The notes under the pieces: generated by a model
Seen by the model: the letters and a program-made list of their open reading frames with translations, nothing else
What the model was told of the DNA's origin: nothing
Databases searched by the model: none
Part shown: positions 24,202 to 30,780 of the stretch, in pieces
How the letters are laid out: each line of letters begins with the position of its first letter
How positions within the stretch are numbered: position 1 is the stretch's first letter
Source of the DNA: HK-STAS-PATE-36 sp964610345
Lineage (GTDB): Bacteria; Patescibacteriota; Saccharimonadia; Saccharimonadales; JAGQNJ01
NCBI GenBank assembly: GCA_964610345.1
Contig: CAZSVQ010000005.1
Span: 1 to 30,839 of the forward strand
Direction of reading: 5' to 3'
Length of the DNA stretch: 30,839 nucleotides
Position numbers and translations under genes: made by a program

Positions 24202-25327
24202 TTAATTTTTTTGACTAGCTGGTTTTCGGTAGTTTTCGCAAATACGCTCTAGGTAACGGATGTTGTGAATTGAAGTTAGTGTGCCGGCGAGTGGTTCGCC
24301 AACCTTAAACTGATGACGTAAAAAGCCTTTACTAAAACCTTGCTTGCAAGTGTAGCAATCGCAAACTTCGTCTATTATAGAATTGTCTGTTTTAAATTTT
24401 TCGTTTGTTAGGTGGACCCTTTTATCTCCACTAACCCAAACTGTGGCGTGGCGAGCATTACGTGTTGGTAGCACGCAGTCCAGCATATCTATGCCGTGCT
24501 CGATGGCAAAACGCAGATCAATTGGGTCGCCCACCCCTAGCAAAAAGCGTGGCCTAGCCGAGTTATCNNNNNNNNNNATCGTACAAGTCAGCCAGATAGG
24601 CGAGCATGTCATGCATTTCTTCCCTACTTTCGCCAACAGAGAGGCCACCAATAGCAATACCGTCTACCGACGAACTCTGAACGATTTCAAGGCTTTGTTT
24701 CCTCAATTCTTTATCTAAACCACCCTGAACCACCCCAAATAATAGGGGTCTTTCAGAGAACTCCATTTTGTCCGTAAGGCGCTTAAATTCAGTAATTGAA
24801 CGTTCTAGCCAGCGATGAGTCCGATCAAAAGCCTCTTTAGTGCGCTTGCGTCCGGATTCGTCTAGTGCGGTAACATCATCAAATGCCACTAGCATATCAG
24901 CGCCGAGCTTCATTTGTATCTGGATTGACTTCTCTGGCGATAAAAAAATCGTATCGCCAGTTCTTGGAACCTTAAAAGTTACACCGTCCTCTGTTATTTT
25001 GTTGACATGCGCCAAAGAAAACACCTGAAAACCCCCAGAATCTGTCAACATTGGTAGATTTTGATTGGAAAACTCATGAATGCCACCTAATTGTTCAACA
25101 GCATCTTCACCAGGCTGTAAATGCAAGTGATAAGTATTGGCCAAAACTACCTGCACACCAGTGGTCTTAACCATCTCTGGCGTTAAAGACTTGACCGCCC
25201 CACGCGTGCCGTCGGGCATAAATGTTGGAGTTCGTACAATTCCTGCCCTTGTTTTAATAATTCCACTCCTTATACCATTTGTGGTATTTATTAGTTCAAA
25301 TACAGGGGTAGTTTTTGTGGGTTGCAT
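24202..25327 (-). CDS. tgt: tRNA-guanine transglycosylase (interrupted by assembly gap)
   Basis: Exchanges G34 for preQ1 or queuine in GUN tRNAs. The N-terminal part (25327 to about 24578) carries TPTFMPDGTRGAVKSLTPE, LANTYHLHLQPG, TDSGGFQVFSL (general base Asp), VAFDD and FGVVQGG. The C-terminal part carries PRFLLGVGDPID, the nucleophile region MLDCVLPTRNARHA, and the zinc site CDCYTC with RHQF. The halves lie in different frames across ten Ns (24568-24577), so the gap size is a placeholder or a base is lost; total length would be about 375 residues, normal for the family. ATG is 7 nt from TGA-TACAAT, so the mRNA is leaderless. Partner of queA. Confidence 0.93.
24568..24577. other. Scaffold gap (10 N)
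   Basis: Ten undetermined bases inside tgt. The reading frame does not continue across it at this length. Confidence 0.99.
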
Positions 25328-25334
25328 TAACCTT

Positions 25335-25340
25335 ATTGTA
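25335..25340 (-). promoter_or_regulatory. Extended -10 of tgt (leaderless)
   Basis: Minus-strand TGA-TACAAT with a 7-nt gap to ATG 25327. It is divergent from the promoter at 25361-25389. Confidence 0.6.
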
Positions 25341-25350
25341 TCATCTTTTA

Positions 25351-25375
25351 CCCACTATTGTTGACACAATGTGGG
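25351..25375. promoter_or_regulatory. Operator-like palindrome over the -35
   Basis: CCCAC-t-ATTGT and ACAAT-GTGGG form an inverted repeat with one bulged T, centred on TTGACA (25361-25366). It lies between divergent tgt and the small unit. Confidence 0.5.
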
Positions 25376-25389
25376 TAGCTTGGTAAGAT
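25361..25389 (+). promoter_or_regulatory. Strong promoter of the 25.4-kb small unit
   Basis: TTGACA (25361-25366), 17-bp spacer, TAAGAT (25384-25389); predicted start near 25396. Identical hexamers and spacing to the rRNA promoter. Confidence 0.75.
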
Positions 25390-25415
25390 GGTCTAGTTAA
25401 ACGAGGCGACTCATA

Positions 25416-25547
25416 TTGAGTAGCAATAAGCAAAAGTCCCCATTAGAGGATTTTAAGCTGTTCTACGAGGAGCTAGTGTTTATTACCGGACGTAAGTCTG
25501 TAAACAGAATACAGCGTCCACGTTTAGCGGCGGCTGACTCGAAGTAA
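25416..25547 (+). CDS. Possible 43-residue small protein (or structured RNA)
   Basis: A TTG start at 25416 lies 9 nt after GAGG (25403-25406) and about 20 nt after the predicted start; the frame runs to TAA at 25545-25547. The peptide is LEDFKLFYEELVFITGRK in its middle and RIQRPRLAAADSK at its end: an amphipathic acidic-aromatic helix followed by a basic segment, no signal or membrane helix. The start codon sits in a small hairpin ACTCA-TAT-TGAGT. A terminator follows at 25572. Against coding: the same region also folds (GGACG...CGTCC around TCTG-TAAA-CAGA, 25480-25520), so the unit may be a ~210-nt RNA. No family recognised. Confidence 0.5.
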   Translation: MSSNKQKSPLEDFKLFYEELVFITGRKSVNRIQRPRLAAADSK

Positions 25548-25571
25548 CAAACGAGATTAGCTTATCAAATA

Positions 25572-25620
25572 ACCCTTTTGTGAGTTTTGAGAGACATCAT
25601 AAAAGGGTATTTTGTTTTTA
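25572..25620 (+). terminator. Intrinsic terminator of the small unit
   Basis: ACCCTTTTGTGA (25572-25583) pairs with TCATAAAAGGGT (25597-25608) over 12 positions with one G-U, followed by ATTTTGTTTTT. Confidence 0.85.
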
Positions 25621-25634
25621 CCTCTGTTATCATA

Positions 25635-25663
25635 TTGACATATTCTTTCTTTTGTGCTATTAT
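25635..25663 (+). promoter_or_regulatory. Strong promoter of the GC-rich orphan gene
   Basis: TTGACA (25635-25640), 17 bp ending in TGC, TATTAT (25658-25663); TATAAT also reads 3 bp on. The start near 25670 leaves a leader of about 130 nt. Confidence 0.7.
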
Positions 25664-25741
25664 AATTTGGTGTTTTGTTGAGGTTTGAGCTTCCAAAACT
25701 ACATTAACAACTAGCTCTCTGTTATAGCTCTGGTCTATGGC

Positions 25742-25779
25742 TGGATACTAGTACAAGAATATTCGTGTTTTTGTATCCA
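25742..25779 (+). other. Leader hairpin before the orphan gene's RBS
   Basis: TGGATAC (25742-25748) pairs with GTATCCA (25773-25779), with an inner near-palindrome ACAAGAATATTCGTGT. It stands 11 nt before AAGGAG (25791-25796). It may stabilise the mRNA or regulate translation. Confidence 0.5.
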
Positions 25780-25800
25780 ACCATACAACCAAGGAGCAAG

Positions 25801-26481
25801 ATGAATACCGAATTTTTCATTGATCCCAACACCTACGAAGAAGGCATTGGTACGCTAATCGTCAGTGACGCTACCATGCTCGTCCGACCCCGCGATGTAA
25901 CCGGACAGTACCCTGCCAGCGTCAAGCACGATACCGGCCACGCCTACGGCATTCTGTGCCTAGGCAACGACATGGGCTTGCACACCACCCACATCGTCAG
26001 CCGACTCAGCCCTGAAGCGACAGACAAGTTGCTTGATCGGGTCTTCTACGCCTTCGTAGACGCCTGTTGTCATGAGCTGTGGTGCGATGCATATGTCCAC
26101 TACATTGTCGACGGCGAAACGGTTCACACCGAAGAGTACGGCTTCGTAGACGGCGAGTACACGATGATCTTCAAGGTCTACTGTAACATCGACGATGGCC
26201 AGGCCGAGAACCTCATCGCAACGCTCACCGCCAACGAAACGCACTGCTTCGTCGTGGCCAGCCCCGCTCGGTCGGAGCTTGGTTACAAGATTCGTGGCTT
26301 CGCTGTGGATCAGTCCACAGGCAACAGCTATGAAGAGCCGCAAAATGAGTACAGCATCGATGACGAGGACCCGCTTGCTGGTGATGTCGATCCGACTGGT
26401 GGCCACTACGAGCCTTCGATGCACGCCTTCGATGCACATCGCCTCAGCGTGATGCGTCAGTACGGCGACTACACCGGATAG
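25801..26481 (+). CDS. GC-rich acidic orphan protein
   Basis: 226 residues from MNTEFFIDPNTYEEG, chosen because AAGGAG lies 4 nt before this ATG; the frame's earlier ATG at 25765 has no SD and would lie inside the leader hairpin. The protein is strongly acidic, has no signal peptide or membrane helix and carries Cys/His in DACCHELWCDAYVHY (mid-protein), with a disordered acidic tail (SIDDEDPLAGDVDPTGG). No family recognised. Base use differs sharply from the neighbours: 38 of 60 bases are G or C at 25861-25920, and codons prefer GCC, GAC, ATC and CGC. With own strong promoter, long leader and hairpin terminator it looks like a horizontally acquired, independently expressed cassette. Confidence 0.8.
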   Translation: MNTEFFIDPNTYEEGIGTLIVSDATMLVRPRDVTGQYPASVKHDTGHAYGILCLGNDMGLHTTHIVSRLSPEATDKLLDRVFYAFVDACCHELWCDAYVHYIVDGETVHTEEYGFVDGEYTMIFKVYCNIDDGQAENLIATLTANETHCFVVASPARSELGYKIRGFAVDQSTGNSYEEPQNEYSIDDEDPLAGDVDPTGGHYEPSMHAFDAHRLSVMRQYGDYTG

Positions 26482-26494
26482 ACAGAGAGCTGAC

Positions 26495-26578
26495 CCAGGA
26501 GGGAGAGATGATTTTGAATCGACGCTTGAGTGCAATTTTGCTCTCGCATTAATTCTTTATCATTCTCTTTCCTCCTGG
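26495..26578 (+). terminator. Long hairpin after the orphan gene
   Basis: CCAGGAGGGAGAGATGAT (26495-26512) pairs imperfectly with ATCATTCTCTTTCCTCCTGG (26559-26578), and GAGtGCAA/TTGCtCTC forms an inner stem. There is no long T tract, so it may be a 3'-stabilising structure or an element end rather than a pure terminator. Confidence 0.5.
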
Positions 26579-26621
26579 CAGTTCCCAAGTTTAGTAGTTA
26601 TTACTAAGTTTAGGAGCTGAG

Positions 26622-27136
26622 TTTCGCCACTGGTTTCACCAGCTTTGGCGACATTCTTTTGACGCCGACCCAAAAGAAGCAAAACCCCCTCGTGGCAACT
26701 GCCCATTCTTGGCGTATCTGTTGTCATAATGAGACTTGCTATGGAACTCAACAAAAACTTACAAACTCGAAACTTCTTAGCTCGGACAGTCCTCGCACTA
26801 GACGCCTCATTCCCACAACATCTACCCAAGACCAGCCAGTGCCACCTTCAATAATTACTTTCTGTTTTAAATTGAAAGTAATCTTAATACCCAGGCTCTT
26901 AGCAAGAGTCTGGCTTCTGGCTCTGAAAAACCGAGAAAGAGAGGCTTGTGTTGCAAGAGTGATTCGAGGACCACCCTGAGAGAAACGAAGGGTGATCCCT
27001 TTAGGGTCGTTCCGCAGAATCCGCCTGCAACACAAGGTAATCGACCATCTTGTTTTTCGGTTGCCAGTCACCTTCTTTGGTTCTTTCTTGGTGAGCAAGA
27101 AAGAACTCGTGCAAGCTAATGAAACCAGTAGCGAAA
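26622..27136. mobile_element. Palindrome-rich element with imperfect terminal inverted repeats (MITE-like)
   Basis: The left end TTTCGCCACTGGTTTCA (26622-26638) and right end TGAAACCAGTAGCGAAA (27120-27136) are inverted copies with one mismatch. The similarity continues inward for about 60 bp, including an AGCTT block and an internal hairpin in each arm: TTCTTTTG/CAAAAGAA (26654-26678) and GTTCTTTCTTG/CAAGAAAGAAC (27080-27106). The interior has more hairpins: ATTACTTTC/GAAAGTAAT (26854-26882), CTTGTGTTGCA/TGCAACACAAG (26945-26955 and 27026-27036) and CACCCT/AGGGTG (26972-26994). Open frames on both strands show no domain and follow the palindromes, so I call none. No transposase; non-autonomous if mobile. 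Target-site duplication not clear. Confidence 0.55.
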
Positions 27137-27195
27137 ACCTTATTTTTAGAAATAATCAGTTATTAACAATCTGGATCTTTAGTATTTACCAAAGC

Positions 27196-27360
27196 TTACC
27201 TTGCCAACCACCGTTTATCTAACTCCGTAGCCTTTCTGGTTGTCCAATCCTCCAGATCAGATACAAATTCTGGGTCATTATACAAATCGACTGGTTCACC
27301 GCGGCCAAGGCGCGTATATATTGGTCTGTATTCATAGTGCGTACATGTAACATGTTGTGT
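27196..27360 (-). pseudogene. Possible gene remnant beside the palindromic element
   Basis: A minus-strand frame ends at TAA 27196-27198 and reads GRGEPVDLYNDPEF then VSDLEDWTTRKATELDKRWL, which looks protein-like (charged, amphipathic, Trp-containing) unlike the surrounding frames. It is open back to a stop at 27361-27363 (54 codons) but has no ATG, GTG or TTG start. An ATG at 27333-27335 opens a different frame, so a frameshift could also explain it. It may be the 3' fragment of a gene lost or cut here. Confidence 0.4.
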
Positions 27361-27389
27361 TTAACCACAGAAAATCGCAAGTTATCCAC

Positions 27390-27418
27390 TTGATAAAACA
27401 TTACCGGTATGACAATAT
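27390..27418 (+). promoter_or_regulatory. nrdR promoter
   Basis: TTGATA (27390-27395), 17 bp, CAATAT (27413-27418), the -10 falling inside the NrdR-box palindrome; start near 27425. Confidence 0.45.
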
Positions 27419-27426
27419 ATTGTCAT
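27409..27426. promoter_or_regulatory. NrdR-box-like operator
   Basis: ATGACAATATATTGTCAT is a perfect 18-bp palindrome whose core CAATATATTG equals the core of the NrdR-box consensus (ACACwATATATwGTGT). A second imperfect palindrome, CAAGT-tatcc-ACTTG (27379-27393), is centred about 31 bp upstream, the usual spacing of paired NrdR boxes, but its sequence matches poorly. It suggests nrdR represses itself. Confidence 0.65.
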
Positions 27427-27486
27427 GGTTCTACAAAAAACATATCAAAAAATACCCTTTTTGGGTCAATAAGGTTCAACTTAATT

Positions 27487-27888
27487 ATGAATTGTTTATA
27501 TTGCGATGAAGGCACCGAAGTAATAAATAGCCGCTTACAAAAGCGTTCTAACGCCATTTGGAGGCGCAGAAGGTGCCAAAAATGCAAAAATGTGTTCTCT
27601 ACCATAGAACGTGTTGAATTAGCTCAAGCAGTACGTGTGGAGCTAACAGATGGTAAATTGGCGCCTTTTGACCGAGACAAACTTTATATAAGTATTTATA
27701 ATTGCTTAAAACACCGTACCAGCCCTGTCAGTGACGCTACCGAATTAACAAATACTATCATTTATACTCTTACCAAATCAAACAATGTTATTTTTAGCCA
27801 TAAAAGTATAGCCCAGACCACCCAAACAATCCTAGAACGATTTGATAATGTAGCTGGCATGCAATACGGCGCTTATCATAAAGCTTAA
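27487..27888 (+). CDS. nrdR: Transcriptional repressor NrdR
   Basis: 133 residues from MNCLYCDEGTEVINSRLQKR. The frame opens at 27409, inside the operator, but this start gives the conserved zinc ribbon: C3/C6 and C30/C33 with RRRRCQKCKNVFSTIER. The ATP-cone follows (VRVELTDGKLAPFDRDKLYISI to the end). NrdR senses ATP/dATP and represses ribonucleotide reductase genes. The N-terminal CLYC replaces the usual CPxC. The C-terminus is slightly short. No nrd gene is in this window. SD is weak (AAGG, about 12 nt before ATG). Confidence 0.93.
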   Translation: MNCLYCDEGTEVINSRLQKRSNAIWRRRRCQKCKNVFSTIERVELAQAVRVELTDGKLAPFDRDKLYISIYNCLKHRTSPVSDATELTNTIIYTLTKSNNVIFSHKSIAQTTQTILERFDNVAGMQYGAYHKA

Positions 27889-27913
27889 TTAGTAATTACT
27901 AACTAATTTTGAA

Positions 27914-29539
27914 CTATTTTGTAGAGTGCCCGGTTACTGTCTTGCCAGAATCAGTCTTTACGGCTTTTTCTGTAACATCAAACTTTTCCATATACCTGCC
28001 AAAAAGTAACCGTGTTTGTGAATAAATTGCAGCGAATGAACTATAAATAATGCTGGTAATCGGCAAATACACCCACTGTAAAATCATCCAAATGTTACGA
28101 TGTTTTTTATAGCGCTTTGGACGAGGTGGCAGAGCTTTCATCCCCAAGAAAAAGGTTACTAAAATACCGGCCATCGCAATTGTTTGAATACGGCTAGCTA
28201 ACAGTGGTAATTGATTTGAGGCAAAATCATTTGGGTTAAACCAAGCTGGAATTAACGCTGCAAAAGTTAAAATAAGAGGAGCCGTCGCCCAAGAAATATG
28301 ACCCTCAAATAACCGCCAAAGTTTAGCATATTTATCCATCTTTGGGATTTTGTTTGGCATAAACCACCCCTGCTCAATTACGTAAGCTATATCAGACGCA
28401 CCGTATGCCCAACGCCTCATTTGTACGAACTGCATTTTTAAAGTTTTGCGATAGCTTTTATCTAGTACTGCATCTTGGTAAATTGGTAGGAATATCGGGT
28501 AAACCTCGTGATTGCCTTCGTACCTAAAATAAGTCCGCCAAAACTGATGACCATCTTCAACAATTGTCCGCACACTCCAAAAATCTGTATCAATTAATGC
28601 TGCCATACTCTGAGCATGAGAAGAAAAGTTACGCAAGGCATGTGGGCGAAGTGCCAATATTATATTCCAAAATGAGTTACCAGTTGCAACTACGCGCATT
28701 GGCGCTGGGACATCCCAAATGTTGTTAGTGAATACCGGCACCGGTTGGTACGAAACATGAAGTGGGTCTGGAGAAACTGCATAGGTATACGTTAAGGCTG
28801 TTAGGTAGTTAACGTGAGGCCGATTATCAGAATCTAACGTTGTAACTATAACATTTATCGGGTCGATTTTTTGCTGTTCTAAATACTTTTGAAGCTCCCG
28901 TGCTGCGTAAGTAATATTGCCACCCTTCCCTACAACTTCGTCGGGCAATTCATCTGGGTGTTTAACAGCTATCGCGTGGTAAAATTTTGACTTATATTCC
29001 TTGACCAATTCTTCTGCTTGTTTTTCCACCGCCCTACCACCGCGCTCTTCGAACGCCAACACAAAAATAACTTTATCCATATCAAAATGCGAGGCTAAAA
29101 CAGATTTAATGGTTGGCTCCAATACATCACGGCTTTCGTTATAGGTAGCAACTATTATTGCGTGATAAATATTCTTGGGGTTCACAATGGAACCTTCTTT
29201 GATTCGCTCCAAGTTATTGAAATGCCACTTTGGTAAATCTTTAGTTTGCTGGTGTATCCTGTTTGGGTCTTCTAGCTGGGCTAGCATCTTTGGCCAATTA
29301 AGTTTTTCGTGTGTTTTCATGGTGCGCCACCCTTGAATCACTCGGATATTAAGCCCAATTGCTCTAACAAACCAGATTAAAAAGAAGGCAATAATTAAAA
29401 TAGCCACTACATTGGCCATAAAAATACTTAACACAAAAGGTAAAATAATAATTGACCAGGTTATGATACCTGGCAGTTTCTCAAAAAATATATACCTAGG
29501 CTTTTTCTCTGATTGGAGTGGGATTTCGATGTTTTTCAT
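27914..29539 (-). CDS. Membrane glycosyltransferase, family 2
   Basis: 541 residues. Two transmembrane helices lead (about 22-43 and 45-66), then a GT-A domain with HAIIVATYNESRDVL, TLDSDNRPHV (DSD 236-238, metal/UDP-sugar), IVEDGHQFWRTYFR (ED 328-329, base) and QMRRWAYG (373-377, the QxxRW processive-type motif). Three or four transmembrane helices follow at about 418-520. The pattern fits BcsA/hyaluronan-synthase-like enzymes that make and export a polysaccharide or transfer sugars at the inner membrane face; the product is unknown. It overlaps the upstream small membrane gene by 4 bp. No PilZ domain. Confidence 0.88.
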   Translation of the reverse strand: MKNIEIPLQSEKKPRYIFFEKLPGIITWSIIILPFVLSIFMANVVAILIIAFFLIWFVRAIGLNIRVIQGWRTMKTHEKLNWPKMLAQLEDPNRIHQQTKDLPKWHFNNLERIKEGSIVNPKNIYHAIIVATYNESRDVLEPTIKSVLASHFDMDKVIFVLAFEERGGRAVEKQAEELVKEYKSKFYHAIAVKHPDELPDEVVGKGGNITYAARELQKYLEQQKIDPINVIVTTLDSDNRPHVNYLTALTYTYAVSPDPLHVSYQPVPVFTNNIWDVPAPMRVVATGNSFWNIILALRPHALRNFSSHAQSMAALIDTDFWSVRTIVEDGHQFWRTYFRYEGNHEVYPIFLPIYQDAVLDKSYRKTLKMQFVQMRRWAYGASDIAYVIEQGWFMPNKIPKMDKYAKLWRLFEGHISWATAPLILTFAALIPAWFNPNDFASNQLPLLASRIQTIAMAGILVTFFLGMKALPPRPKRYKKHRNIWMILQWVYLPITSIIYSSFAAIYSQTRLLFGRYMEKFDVTEKAVKTDSGKTVTGHSTK

Positions 29540-29889
29540 CTTAGTGCGAGCAATGAGTTACTTACTATTAAAGTCAAAACTAGTAAAAGCAGGCTTAGTG
29601 CAGAAACGATAACCGCATATTGGCGATGGATTTTATACACTCGCATACCTAAAATAATTTGGAAGGCAAAAATCATTAACCCAAAAATTACAAACGCAAT
29701 AAATGTTGTACTATCCCCTGCTTTGTAGGCACTTAACCCCAGATTACCCCTATATTGAACAATATAACTACCCCTGCTACTGTCTAGCCTAAGCAAGGTT
29801 AACAAGGTATTTAAAACTGTTACAAACAAGCTACAGCTGAGTAGTAACAGTATCAATCTATCGTGAAAATAGTTTTTTGGTATGTGCAT
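29536..29889 (-). CDS. Small membrane protein paired with the glycosyltransferase
   Basis: 117 residues with three predicted transmembrane helices (about 11-31, 62-82, 90-112) and a polar extracytoplasmic loop (DSSRGSYIVQYRGNLGLSAYK). ATGA overlap with the GT2 gene implies coupled translation and perhaps a complex. No family recognised. TATAAT (29902-29907) ends 12 nt before ATG. Confidence 0.65.
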   Translation of the reverse strand: MHIPKNYFHDRLILLLLSCSLFVTVLNTLLTLLRLDSSRGSYIVQYRGNLGLSAYKAGDSTTFIAFVIFGLMIFAFQIILGMRVYKIHRQYAVIVSALSLLLLVLTLIVSNSLLALR

Positions 29890-29901
29890 CTTATTGTGTA
29901 G

Positions 29902-29907
29902 ATTATA
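29902..29907 (-). promoter_or_regulatory. -10 box of the GT2 operon
   Basis: Minus-strand TATAAT, 12 nt before ATG 29889; leader about 6 nt without SD. Confidence 0.45.
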
Positions 29908-30014
29908 AGTCTTAACAATACCTAATACTAGGGTTATTTTATTTTGTTAGTTTTAAATATTAGCTTTTATTGGGTTAAGCCAGTTCAACGATGTGGTTGA
30001 TTGCTTTTCGGTAA

Positions 30015-30548
30015 TTAACTAATAACGCTTTCTAATAGGTTGCCTACTGCATATGAAATTATTGCAGCTGCCAAACCAAGCCCTAAAGATTCCAGCACAG
30101 TTCTTAGTCTGCTTGTTTTGGTAATTGCACCCCTTAGGTAACCAATGACTGAAAATGCCATCAATGTTAGAAGCACCGACCAAAGCAGAGCCTCATCACC
30201 AAGTTGCCAGCCAAATAAATAATCCAGCGTGTATACAGATAGTGGTATTAGCCCCACGATCAAAAAAGACACAAACGTAGCTACAGAGGCTGACAATGGT
30301 GAACTGTGATCTTCTTTTTTACTATTGCCCTTACTGACGGACAGATCTTGATCACTCTTTTCGCTCAAGTAAGAACCAATTGCCATGGAAAAACCATCGG
30401 CGAAAAGGTTAGCAAAACCTAAAATCAAAATGGTTCGTGACCCTAAATTTGCACCCGCTGCGCCTGTCACAACTGCAAAGGTTGTTACTGCCCCGTCCAT
30501 TCCGCCATAGACAAACTCTCGTAAATTATTCTCAATCTTTTTAATCAT
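30015..30548 (-). CDS. VIT1/CCC1-family membrane transporter-like protein
   Basis: 177 residues. The N-terminal half has the family signature FVYGGMDGAVTTFAVVTGAAGA and GFANLFADGFSMAIGSYLSEKS; about five transmembrane helices in all. Eukaryotic VIT1/CCC1 move Fe2+ or Mn2+; bacterial short members are presumed metal transporters. The cytoplasmic metal-binding domain of plant VIT1 is reduced to a short Ser/Lys/Asp linker here, so specificity is uncertain. TATAAT ends 11 nt before ATG; single gene. Confidence 0.85.
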   Translation of the reverse strand: MIKKIENNLREFVYGGMDGAVTTFAVVTGAAGANLGSRTILILGFANLFADGFSMAIGSYLSEKSDQDLSVSKGNSKKEDHSSPLSASVATFVSFLIVGLIPLSVYTLDYLFGWQLGDEALLWSVLLTLMAFSVIGYLRGAITKTSRLRTVLESLGLGLAAAIISYAVGNLLESVIS

Positions 30549-30559
30549 ATTTGACTTAT

Positions 30560-30565
30560 ATTATA
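30560..30565 (-). promoter_or_regulatory. -10 box of the VIT-family gene
   Basis: Minus-strand TATAAT, 11 nt before ATG 30548; no SD. Confidence 0.4.
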
Positions 30566-30601
30566 TACATTCTTCTCTAAATTTTATACATATAGTGCAT
30601 G

Positions 30602-30675
30602 TGGTGCGGGATACGAGAATCAAACTCGTACCTCTTGCTTGGGAAGCAAGCGTACTATCACTATACTAATCCCGC
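30602..30675 (-). tRNA. tRNA-Gly (anticodon CCC)
   Basis: On the minus strand: acceptor GCGGGAT/ATCCCGC, anticodon stem CTTGC/GCAAG with loop TTCCCAA (CCC), T-arm TACGA-GTTTGATTC-like with TCGTA, discriminator A and encoded CCA at 30602-30604. Confidence 0.93.
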
Positions 30676-30684
30676 CTGGATACA

Positions 30685-30760
30685 TGGAGCCGATGAGCGG
30701 GGTCGAACCGCTGACCTATGCGTTACGAGTGCATTGCTCTACCAACTGAGCTACATCGGC
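30685..30760 (-). tRNA. tRNA-Thr (anticodon CGT)
   Basis: On the minus strand: acceptor GCCGATG/CATCGGC, D-stem GCTC/GAGC, anticodon loop CTCGTAA (CGT) on stem ATGCA/CGCAT with an A-C mismatch next to the loop, T-arm AGCGG-TTCGACC-CCGCT, discriminator T and encoded CCA. Nine bp before tRNA-Gly on the same strand, probably one transcript. Confidence 0.93.
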
Positions 30761-30774
30761 AATAATTCTTATAT

Positions 30775-30780
30775 ATTGTA
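30775..30780 (-). promoter_or_regulatory. Extended -10 of the tRNA-Thr/tRNA-Gly unit
   Basis: Minus-strand TGT-TACAAT ends 14 nt before the tRNA-Thr 5' end. Confidence 0.45.

Noticed and set aside
25396..25620. tmRNA, SRP RNA or 6S RNA
   Set aside because: No tRNA-like ends or TTCGA arm, no SRP GGAAG/AGCA core, and no long closing stem with a central bubble.
25960..26535. 191-residue minus-strand frame opposite the GC-rich orphan
   Set aside because: Long antisense frames are expected in GC-rich codons; the plus frame has promoter, SD and terminator, this one has none.
26560..27098. Open frames on both strands across the palindromic element
   Set aside because: They overlap each other, follow the inverted repeats, lack RBS and known domains; better explained as read-through of palindromic non-coding DNA.
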